From assembly GCA_011391735.1 (NCBI GenBank), contig JAABPY010000146.1, positions 1 to 48,318 on the forward strand: a DNA stretch of 48,318 nt. The letters are read 5' to 3'. A program made the position numbers and the translations under genes. Source of the DNA: Sulfuricurvum sp. GTDB taxonomy: Bacteria > Campylobacterota > Campylobacteria > Campylobacterales > Sulfurimonadaceae. This document shows positions 15,081 to 22,394 of the stretch, piece by piece; within the stretch, counting starts at the first letter, position 1; each line of letters starts with the position of its first letter. The notes under the pieces were generated by a model, which worked only from the letters and a program-made list of their open reading frames with translations, did not search any database and was not told where the DNA came from.

Positions 15081-17921
15081 ATGGCAAAGAAAAAGAAAAA
15101 AACAATGAAACTTAATGGGCAAATGCGCTCTTTTTTTGGTGGCGAACCGTTTGATGAGGGGATTGTCAGAGTTCCCAATGAAACACTTATAGCAATGGCG
15201 CATCATATTGGAATTTTTGATGGCACAACCAACAAAGAACTTCTCGTCAAAACCTTTCGACGGTTATGGTCTCAAGAACAAGACGATCATCGAGAATTAA
15301 TCGTCGATTTTTTCATCCATGATGGCAAACGGTACCCCAATCCAACTCCACGTGAAAAACCGCATGAGAGGGAAGAGAGGATCGATGAGCTTCTGGATAA
15401 TGTTGAGCTAACTCGTGATGAACACGTGGCATTGCATGCAGCGTTTAGTGATATACGTACCCGTAAAATCACGCTAGAAAAAATAGCCTCCAAGCTAGAG
15501 CATATCCGCTATCTTCAAAAACGGGAAATACTGGAGAAAGCATTAGAGGGGAAGTTTGATTACGATGATCGACTCGAATTTTATGCCTCCATCCGTTATG
15601 ATGTAGGAGAGGAACATTTTAGTAAAATTCATGTCCTCAAAACTTCCCCACTGGATAACAAGAGGCTTCATGAAGAGAGTGTGGAGGTGTTAAGCCACGA
15701 GATTACTCTCCTCAAAGAGGAGTTTACTGCCCAAAAGCAAACGCAAATCACCACGTTCCTTGCGTCACTAAAACTGGACAATCATCGTTATCTTACCCAT
15801 GATGAGATCATTACCGCCCTCAAAAGCGCTCCACCATCGAATAAAAATATCTTCTTCCCCCTCACAATGGAGACACTAAAGCGGGTATTACCCGCACACG
15901 CTATTGGGATCGAATTTGTAGGGGAAGAGTTGCTCATTGAGTATCCCCAAGCCATTGCCCTCCCCTACCGTGATGAGCCACTGTTTCATACAACCCACCT
16001 ACAGCTAAGCCATTTCGAGATTACCCGTCTGATATGGAGCCAAGAGGATCTCGTCTTTGATAAACAATTCGATATTCAAGGAAAAGAGCTTCGGGAGGTG
16101 TTCTTACGGGAACTGGAGACGTTGATAGAGGCGTGTCGTGACCATGCAAGACTGTTAAACCTTAGTGATAGTGTTTTATACGAGATGGTCTATGAGATTT
16201 TACTTCCACAGCTTGCCGAATCGCTTCATATTAGCACCAAAGTTATCCGTCGAGTACTCTTCGCCTTTGATCGCCGTATTGCCAGTGAACTGCTCAAAAA
16301 GCAACGGCAAGAACTGTTGGCACGAACGGTACGAGATTTTAAAAACCTCTTCCCCCTTGCCCGCTCACTACGCCGTAAACTCATCTTACATATCGGACCT
16401 ACTAACAGCGGTAAGACCTATACGGCGATGGAGCAGCTTCATCGTGGGGGGACGGGATATTATCTCGCCCCATTGCGTTTACTGGCACTGGAGGGGTATG
16501 AGGATCTAAAAGAGCACGGAATTAACGCTTCCCTCATTACAGGAGAAGAGCAGATCGTTGATGAGGATGCGACCCATATTAGTTCTACCATTGAGATGCT
16601 CAGTTTCGAAACCGAGGTTGATGTGTGCGTGATCGATGAGGTACAGATGATCGGCGATCGAGATAGAGGATGGGCATGGGCGAATGGGATCATTGGTGCC
16701 CCCGCCAAAGTGGTCATTATGACAGGCTCCCCCAACTCTCGTGAAGCGATTGTTGCATTGGCAGAGTATTTGGGTGAACCGTTGGAAATTATCGAGTTTG
16801 AGCGTAAAAATCCTCTTGAACTCATGAGCCACGTCACCGCACTCAATGCCATCGAACCCCAAAGTGCCATTATCGCCTTTAGCCGTTCCAATGCGCTACG
16901 CCTTAAACAACAACTCTCGTCAACCTATAAAACCAGTATTATCTACGGAAACCTTAGCCCTGAGGTACGCCGCGAAGAGGCACGCCGTTTCCGAGAGGGG
17001 GAGACCGAAATTCTCGTTGCCACGGATGCCATTGCGATGGGGCTTAATCTCCCTATTAAAACACTCCTCTTTTCCAAGGCGGATAAATTCGATGGGCAGA
17101 GTCAACGAACCCTCACCGCCAGTGAAATACACCAAATATCAGGACGGGCAGGACGGTATGGATTGGAAGAAAAAGGGTTTGTGGGAGCACTCTCTCCCGA
17201 TGTTCTACGCAAAATCACCCCCCTATTTTCCAAAGAGGCAGAAGTGATCAAAATCCCTTTTAATGTCATGGCAAATTTTGATCATATTCAACTTGTTTCG
17301 ACCATCTTGGAAGAGAAGTCCCTCTCGGCAATTCTTCGCTTTTTTGTCGATAATATGAAATTTGAAGGGCCATTTCGGGCAATAAACCTCGAATCCATGT
17401 CCGAAGCCGCCGCCATTGTTGACCGTTATGATCTCGATATGCGCACCAAATACACTCTCTCTACCGCCCCTCTCTCTACGGGATCAATATTGGTAATGGC
17501 GGCATTTGAACGATACGTTCGCTCCCTCGCACAAGCCAAGCCCATCGCCTATATTCCTCCTCGCCATTTGGGTTCACACGCTCAAACAACGGAAGAGCTC
17601 CAAGAGGCAGAAGATCAGATAAAAGAGATTAGTTTGTATTTATGGCTTTCGTACCGTTTGGGGGAATTTTTTGTTGATAGTGAAAAAGCCCGCTCCTATC
17701 GGGGAGAACTGAACCGTTTTATCGAAAATTCTCTCAAGCAAAGCCATTTCGTCCCCCGCTGTAAAACGTGTGGAAAACCGCTGGCATTGGGAAGCGAATT
17801 TAGCATTTGTCAAAGTTGTTTTCACAATCTCAACCGTGCAAAAAGAGGGGTTATAACTTCAGTAAATCCGAATAATCATACTCAGCGGGATTCAAGAAAA
17901 TCTTCCCCTCGCGGACGATAA
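15081..17921 (+). CDS. Suv3-like DExH RNA helicase with long N-terminal region and C-terminal zinc motif
   Basis: The 946-residue protein has Suv3-type helicase motifs: motif I GPTNSGKTYTA (from about residue 439), motif II DEVQMIGD (from about 519), motif III TGSPNS, motif V ATDAIAMGLNLP and motif VI HQISGRAGRYG. Such enzymes unwind RNA with ATP and often work with exoribonucleases. The first 430 residues are charged, helical and not recognised. After the helicase core a helical domain resembles the Suv3 C-terminus, then comes a CKTCGKP...CQSC pair (from about 894) that would bind zinc. The start is strongly basic (five lysines in a row). The end overlaps the convergent HTH gene by 71 bases. 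Confidence 0.85.
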   Translation: MAKKKKKTMKLNGQMRSFFGGEPFDEGIVRVPNETLIAMAHHIGIFDGTTNKELLVKTFRRLWSQEQDDHRELIVDFFIHDGKRYPNPTPREKPHEREERIDELLDNVELTRDEHVALHAAFSDIRTRKITLEKIASKLEHIRYLQKREILEKALEGKFDYDDRLEFYASIRYDVGEEHFSKIHVLKTSPLDNKRLHEESVEVLSHEITLLKEEFTAQKQTQITTFLASLKLDNHRYLTHDEIITALKSAPPSNKNIFFPLTMETLKRVLPAHAIGIEFVGEELLIEYPQAIALPYRDEPLFHTTHLQLSHFEITRLIWSQEDLVFDKQFDIQGKELREVFLRELETLIEACRDHARLLNLSDSVLYEMVYEILLPQLAESLHISTKVIRRVLFAFDRRIASELLKKQRQELLARTVRDFKNLFPLARSLRRKLILHIGPTNSGKTYTAMEQLHRGGTGYYLAPLRLLALEGYEDLKEHGINASLITGEEQIVDEDATHISSTIEMLSFETEVDVCVIDEVQMIGDRDRGWAWANGIIGAPAKVVIMTGSPNSREAIVALAEYLGEPLEIIEFERKNPLELMSHVTALNAIEPQSAIIAFSRSNALRLKQQLSSTYKTSIIYGNLSPEVRREEARRFREGETEILVATDAIAMGLNLPIKTLLFSKADKFDGQSQRTLTASEIHQISGRAGRYGLEEKGFVGALSPDVLRKITPLFSKEAEVIKIPFNVMANFDHIQLVSTILEEKSLSAILRFFVDNMKFEGPFRAINLESMSEAAAIVDRYDLDMRTKYTLSTAPLSTGSILVMAAFERYVRSLAQAKPIAYIPPRHLGSHAQTTEELQEAEDQIKEISLYLWLSYRLGEFFVDSEKARSYRGELNRFIENSLKQSHFVPRCKTCGKPLALGSEFSICQSCFHNLNRAKRGVITSVNPNNHTQRDSRKSSPRGR

Positions 17922-18492
17922 GCCGTTCGTCTTCCGTGGAGGTCGCTGCTTCAAACCGTTTTTTGATCTTCTTTTTGGTTTTATCGTCCACTTTTTTGAG
18001 TTTCAAAACCGATTTTAGTGAGACCCACTCATCAATTTCGATGATTTCCACATTGATAGCACTGTCGTTGGGATGTTCCCCCATTGCCTCCTCCATCACC
18101 GCCTCTTCATTCCCATGCGATACAAATTTCGTCGCCACGAGATGAAGGATACTGCGAAGCTGCGCATCTCTCTCTTTGTAAATCTTTTCGATGGTTAGAC
18201 GCTCATCGAGTAACATCTGCTCACGCTGATTGCGCAAACGAACCGTCTCTTTTTCAAGAACGTCCACTTTTTCACGTAGACGACAATTTTCACTCTCAAT
18301 ATACTGCGTATAGCGATTGTCACTTTGAGAAAGAGGCGTTGGGGCAACACTCTCTTCTTCGGAAAGGAGGGTGACATACTTCACCCCATTTTCAACAACA
18401 CAATTGAGACTCCCCCTACGGATACGGTTATGAATCGCCTCTTTAGAGACACCGAAATGTTCGGCGGCATCAACGATTGTTAGTTTTTCCAT
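17851..18492 (-). CDS. HTH plus coiled-coil protein, resembles DUF3972
   Basis: The ATG at 18492, preceded by AAGGGGAG, gives 213 residues. The N-terminal 45 residues form an excisionase/MerR-like helix-turn-helix (VDAAEHFGVSKEAIHNRIRR). A coiled coil rich in Glu, Arg and Leu spans about 65-115, and an acidic then basic C-terminus follows. This layout recalls the Campylobacterota DUF3972 family, whose function is unknown. It is the last gene of the YajQ-HD-GYP run, and its final 71 bases are antisense to the end of the RNA helicase gene. Confidence 0.6.
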   Translation of the reverse strand: MEKLTIVDAAEHFGVSKEAIHNRIRRGSLNCVVENGVKYVTLLSEEESVAPTPLSQSDNRYTQYIESENCRLREKVDVLEKETVRLRNQREQMLLDERLTIEKIYKERDAQLRSILHLVATKFVSHGNEEAVMEEAMGEHPNDSAINVEIIEIDEWVSLKSVLKLKKVDDKTKKKIKKRFEAATSTEDERLIVREGKIFLNPAEYDYSDLLKL

Positions 18493-18506
18493 CAAGTAAT
18501 CTCCCC

Positions 18507-19448
18507 TTATTTCCGCAACATTTTGATAAACTTACGCACCATATCCATATCCAAATGACCTACCATCTGTTGCTTCATCAAACTCAATGACTCGAATGAG
18601 CTCATGGGATCTTTATAGGAGCGTTTCGTGGAGAGGGCATCAAAAACATCGCATATCCCGATAATGCGGGCAAACTGACTAATTTGATCTCCTTTGAGAT
18701 TATCAGGGTAGCCTCCCCCCTCTATTTTTTCGTGGTGGTGCCGAATCCCACTTAGGATACGCACATCTGTAATCCCCAGCTTTAGAGCAATCTCATGCCC
18801 CAAGGCAGGATGTTTTTTCATTTGTGTAAACTCGTCGTCACTGAGCTTCCCATTTTTATTAATAATTTCATAATCCACTTTGCTTTTCCCCAAATCATGG
18901 AGGATGGCAGCCATCCCAAGAGCTTCAAGATCTTTCCCTTCTATCCCTAAAAAAGATCCGAAACTAAGGGTATAAACGCTGACATTGATAGAGTGGGTAT
19001 GGGTATAATAATCGTGGGCGGTAATTTTCATCAACGATTTAATGGCACAATCATCATGTAATATAATACTAATAAAATTATCTACAACGGGTTGAACATT
19101 TTTAATATTTTCCAGTGACTCTGGATTTTTAAACATCGAATCAAGCACTTCAGCCGCTTTTTCGTAAACAATCCTCCCTTTTTGTTCGGTGGGCATATCA
19201 CTATTTTGGGCAATACTTTGAAGATGGTGACCAACATACTCCTTGTAGCGGGGTATATCCTCCTCCGACACGTACAGCATCTCCACTTCTCGAAGCTTTA
19301 CCTTGGCATTCCCATCCACAGCACTGTCACTTTGGAGAAATAAAGACATCGCCGTTTTGGTCTCATTGGTCAAAAAAAGGTCAAAATCAATACGTGATCC
19401 TTCGGTTATCAGCCTTTTATCAATAGAAGTATACTTTTTTTGACTCAT
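18507..19448 (-). CDS. HD-GYP c-di-GMP phosphodiesterase
   Basis: The 313-residue protein has an unassigned N-terminal half (to about residue 125) and a complete HD-GYP domain: ILHDLGKSKV with the metal His-Asp pair, KKHPALGHE, and HHHEKIEGGGYPDNL carrying the GYP signature. HD-GYP enzymes hydrolyse c-di-GMP. No membrane segment or receiver domain is seen. It lies 9 bases after YajQ, a c-di-GMP-binding family, and downstream of a diguanylate cyclase, so it probably acts on the same signal. Confidence 0.9.
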   Translation of the reverse strand: MSQKKYTSIDKRLITEGSRIDFDLFLTNETKTAMSLFLQSDSAVDGNAKVKLREVEMLYVSEEDIPRYKEYVGHHLQSIAQNSDMPTEQKGRIVYEKAAEVLDSMFKNPESLENIKNVQPVVDNFISIILHDDCAIKSLMKITAHDYYTHTHSINVSVYTLSFGSFLGIEGKDLEALGMAAILHDLGKSKVDYEIINKNGKLSDDEFTQMKKHPALGHEIALKLGITDVRILSGIRHHHEKIEGGGYPDNLKGDQISQFARIIGICDVFDALSTKRSYKDPMSSFESLSLMKQQMVGHLDMDMVRKFIKMLRK

Positions 19449-19457
19449 AGCAAATCC

Positions 19458-19955
19458 TTAGCGGAAGTTTTCAAACACCAAGGGGGCTTCCCACTCCATC
19501 GCCTTGATATGCGCCATAATTTTTTGAAGCTCATCAATTTGTTTGGATTTTACCCGAATATACTCCCCCTCGATAATAGCGGAGGCTTTGGTTTTGAGAT
19601 TTTTGATTTCAGCAATAATCTTTTTTGCCTCTTTGGCTTCGATGGTGTCGACAATTTTGTAGGTTGCTTTGCGAGATCCACCGCTTGCATCTTCGGTTTT
19701 TAGCTCTTCAAGTGCTTTGGACGAAAGACCCCGTTTGATCAGCTTTCCAATAACAATATCTTTAAGAGCATCCAGTTTATTATCACTCGATGCCGTAAGG
19801 ACAAGCTGTTTCTCTTTCTCACGGTAGTTAATTTCGTACGTAATTCCTTTAAAATCATACCGTCCGATTGCCTCTTTTTCCGATTGAGCGATTGCGTCTT
19901 TGAAGGCTTGAAGGTCAATTTTTGCAGAGATGTCGAGAGAGTGTTCTGATGCCAT
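19458..19955 (-). CDS. yajQ: YajQ-family nucleotide-binding protein
   Basis: This 165-residue protein covers the whole YajQ fold: SLDISAKIDLQAFKDAIAQ at the start, RYDFKG, and IVDTIEAKEAKKI and YIRVKSK later. YajQ relatives bind c-di-GMP or other nucleotides and act as effectors in some species. It sits between the fumarate reductase iron-sulfur gene (62-base gap) and the HD-GYP gene (9-base gap). A candidate promoter in the first gap means it may also be transcribed separately. Confidence 0.93.
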   Translation of the reverse strand: MASEHSLDISAKIDLQAFKDAIAQSEKEAIGRYDFKGITYEINYREKEKQLVLTASSDNKLDALKDIVIGKLIKRGLSSKALEELKTEDASGGSRKATYKIVDTIEAKEAKKIIAEIKNLKTKASAIIEGEYIRVKSKQIDELQKIMAHIKAMEWEAPLVFENFR

Positions 19956-19990
19956 ACTACTATCCTATAAAAAGTTTTTTTTAGTCTATT

Positions 19991-19996
19991 AGTATA
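19991..19996 (-). promoter_or_regulatory. Extended -10 promoter candidate for yajQ
   Basis: On the minus strand TGT precedes TATACT, an extended -10 element, inside the gap between the iron-sulfur subunit and yajQ. Transcription would start near 19984, about 29 bases before the ATG. The element lies inside an imperfect TTAGTgtgttatACTAA dyad that could be an operator. Confidence 0.45.
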
Positions 19997-20017
19997 ACAC
20001 ACTAAAACCCTATTGTT

Positions 20018-20719
20018 TTAAAAAATCGGGCTCCCAAAATCCAATCCGCCACCGAAATTCATCGTAGGATCGTTATACCCCATCCTTCCACTTTTGGTTC
20101 GCAACATCCGTATATCTTGGACGGGAGCGATATTTTGGGGGCATACAGGGACACACTCTCCACACAAGGTACAATCCCAAATTCCATTGGTTTGAACCGC
20201 CGCTAGTTTCCTATGACTAGAGAGTTCTCTGGGGTCACTCACGTATCGCCACACACGAGTAAGGGCAAAAGGGCCGATAAAATCAGGGTTTACCGCATAC
20301 ACAGGGCAGGCACTCGCACACGAGGTACACAAAATACAATCACTTTGCGTTTGGATACGCTCCATCTCCTCATCTTCAACATTTCCTTCACGAGACCCCT
20401 CACTCCACGCCAATCCTGCACGATTAAAAATATCTATCGAACCTGAGTCAACGACCAAATCCCGTATCACTCTCGCATACCGAATTGGTTCTACGGTATC
20501 GCCGCAGCTGGGCTTATAGGTGCACATGAGCTCTTCACGTCCATTGACCCGCACCGCACAACTACCACAAATTCCACTGCGGCATCCATGGGAATAGGTG
20601 AGAGTCGGATCGATTTTGGTTTTAATATGGTTGAGAAGAGTCAACAAGGTGACGTTTTCCAAATCGACGTTATAGCTTTGTTTTTCTTCGTTAGGAGTGC
20701 GCTTAATTTTAATTTCCAT
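20018..20719 (-). CDS. Fumarate reductase/succinate dehydrogenase iron-sulfur subunit
   Basis: The 233-residue subunit passes electrons between the flavoprotein and a quinone or other partner. It has the 2Fe-2S motif CRSGICGSC with the later Cys of LMCTYK, then a 4Fe-4S motif CILCTSCASACP. The third motif is CTLCGECVPVCP: the position three residues after the first Cys, which is Val or Ile in E. coli FrdB and SdhB and gives a 3Fe-4S cluster, is Cys here. That predicts a second 4Fe-4S centre, as in archaeal and other non-classical enzymes. Its ATG overlaps the stop of the 23-codon frame as TAATG. No cytochrome b or CCG-type anchor gene is adjacent. Confidence 0.92.
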   Translation of the reverse strand: MEIKIKRTPNEEKQSYNVDLENVTLLTLLNHIKTKIDPTLTYSHGCRSGICGSCAVRVNGREELMCTYKPSCGDTVEPIRYARVIRDLVVDSGSIDIFNRAGLAWSEGSREGNVEDEEMERIQTQSDCILCTSCASACPVYAVNPDFIGPFALTRVWRYVSDPRELSSHRKLAAVQTNGIWDCTLCGECVPVCPQNIAPVQDIRMLRTKSGRMGYNDPTMNFGGGLDFGSPIF

Positions 20720-20790
20720 TAGTCACACCACTCTTTCTCATCGTCTTCATCGTCGTAAAAATCATCATTTTCTTCATTTTCAATCATCAT
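20719..20790 (-). CDS. 23-codon acidic small ORF between the two reductase subunits
   Basis: An ATG at 20790 (second ATG at 20787) begins two bases after the flavoprotein stop, and the TAA overlaps the iron-sulfur start as TAATG, so the frame fills the gap exactly. The peptide starts MMIENEEN and ends KEWCD; 13 of 23 residues are Asp or Glu and there is one Cys and one Trp. It may be a real micropeptide, or a translated linker that couples the two subunits. No strong ribosome site precedes it beyond GGAATAA, consistent with re-initiation. I do not know a family for it. Confidence 0.5.
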   Translation of the reverse strand: MMIENEENDDFYDDEDDEKEWCD

Positions 20791-20792
20791 AT

Positions 20793-22394
20793 TTATTCCA
20801 TAAAATTCGTACATAACACTCCCCCTTCTTTCCATGTAATCGTATGCGCCCCAAATAACCCATCCTTACGCATAGGAGCATCAACACGATAATGGGCTCC
20901 ACGACTTTCCACGCGACGCAGTGCACTCATTACAATAATCTCCGCCAACTCGACTTTATTCCCAAACTCGATAAACTCAACCAAATTCGTGTTACAGATT
21001 TTTGATTTGTCCTTGGGAGCCATCAACGGCAACTCTTTTTGCATTTGTAAAACCTCATCCAATACCGCCGTAAGTCCCATCTCCTCACGTACTAACCCAA
21101 CGTTGTTATAAAAGAGAGTGGCTAACCTCTCTTGTTTTTCGTAAAAGTCAATTTCATTCAAAGAGAGCATCACTTCATGGATAAAATTACTATCCTTGGA
21201 ACATTGGGAATTCTCAAGAGGGAGAGTAGGATTTTTAACCCCAAATTCCGCCGCATTTTTTCCACACTGACGACCAAACACGACCACTTCCAACAGAGAA
21301 TTCCCCCCCAATCGGTTGGCTCCATGGGTTTTGTGGTTCGCACACTCCCCCACAGCAAAAAGCCCGTTCACCCTACTCATGCACCTCTCATCCACCTCAA
21401 TTCCCCCCATACTGTAATGGGCAGAGGGTTTGATGGGGATGAGTTCATACACGGGATCAATACCTTCATAAATTTGCGCCAATTTTCGCTCTTGAGGGAG
21501 TTCATGATTGATAAACGCTTCCCCTAGATGGCGAATATCAAGATAGACCGCACCGCTTTTGGAAATCTCTTCATGAATGGCACGGGCAACGACATCACGA
21601 GAAGCCAGCTCATTCGTAAAACGCTCTTGGTACCCATTGAGCAAATACCCCCCAGCACCACGGGCACTCTCACCAATCAAAATAGAGGAATCAAGGAGCC
21701 CAGTCGGATGAAACTGGACAAACTCCATATCCGCCAATGCGGCCCCAGCTCGTATCGCTGCTGCAATCCCATCACCACTGCTTCCCACCGCATTAGTTGA
21801 GTGCTTACCATAAAGAGCTGCGTATCCCCCCGTTGCCACGATCACTGCATCGGCACGAACTTCTTCCACCTCCCCTGTAGAGATATTGAGAAACGTAGCC
21901 CCTAATGCACGGTTGCTTGCTTCATCAACAATCATATTGAGCAAAAACCGCTCATTTCTAAAGTCAATGCCTACCTTGAGACATTGGTCATACAAAGTAT
22001 GTAGCAGCTTTAGCCCCGTATAATCTTGCGCATAACACGCACGTGGTGCCGACGCTCCCCCCAGACGACGACGGGCAATTTCTCCCGAAAGATCACGGCT
22101 AAAGGGTAACCCTAGACGATTACACCAACGCACGGCATCGGAAGCGTTTTCACACATAAACGCAATTTGTTTTTCATCCCCTAATCCTGCACTAGAGCGT
22201 AGAGTATCGGCAATATGATCCTCTACCGAGTCATCATTACCTAGCACCGCATTCATCCCCCCTTGCGCCATCGAGGTTTGGGAACGAGTGGGAAGTGTCT
22301 TGGACACGACGATCACTTCAGATCCTGCCTCGTGTGCGGATAATGCACCAACTAGCCCTGCGCCACCACTACCGATAATTAATATTTTAGCCAT
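20793..22394 (-). CDS. Fumarate reductase/succinate dehydrogenase flavoprotein subunit
   Basis: The 533-residue FAD subunit has the dinucleotide loop IIGSGGAGLVGALSA, the substrate-site segments FHPTG, ASRDVVARA and HYSMGGIEVDE, and HGANRLGGNSLLE with the active-site arginine. It interconverts succinate and fumarate with its iron-sulfur partner. The place where the covalent FAD histidine sits in E. coli FrdA (RSHT..A.GG) reads RSQTSMAQGG, with Gln at residue 39, so FAD is probably non-covalent. L-aspartate oxidase also lacks that His, but the iron-sulfur gene next door argues against that role. No Tat signal is present, so the active site is cytoplasmic. The start overlaps the diguanylate cyclase end by 8 bases. 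Confidence 0.9.
   Translation of the reverse strand: MAKILIIGSGGAGLVGALSAHEAGSEVIVVSKTLPTRSQTSMAQGGMNAVLGNDDSVEDHIADTLRSSAGLGDEKQIAFMCENASDAVRWCNRLGLPFSRDLSGEIARRRLGGASAPRACYAQDYTGLKLLHTLYDQCLKVGIDFRNERFLLNMIVDEASNRALGATFLNISTGEVEEVRADAVIVATGGYAALYGKHSTNAVGSSGDGIAAAIRAGAALADMEFVQFHPTGLLDSSILIGESARGAGGYLLNGYQERFTNELASRDVVARAIHEEISKSGAVYLDIRHLGEAFINHELPQERKLAQIYEGIDPVYELIPIKPSAHYSMGGIEVDERCMSRVNGLFAVGECANHKTHGANRLGGNSLLEVVVFGRQCGKNAAEFGVKNPTLPLENSQCSKDSNFIHEVMLSLNEIDFYEKQERLATLFYNNVGLVREEMGLTAVLDEVLQMQKELPLMAPKDKSKICNTNLVEFIEFGNKVELAEIIVMSALRRVESRGAHYRVDAPMRKDGLFGAHTITWKEGGVLCTNFME

Noticed and set aside
16460-16891. 143-codon open frame antisense to the helicase
   Set aside because: It lies over helicase motifs II-IV and has no recognisable domain.
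21132-21527. 131-codon open frame antisense to the flavoprotein gene
   Set aside because: Covers conserved substrate-site coding on the other strand; amino-acid composition is not protein-like.
20793-22394. L-aspartate oxidase (NadB) instead of a fumarate reductase flavoprotein
   Set aside because: The missing FAD His and the AQGG region fit NadB, but the tightly linked iron-sulfur subunit and the reductase substrate motifs favour a fumarate reductase/succinate dehydrogenase.
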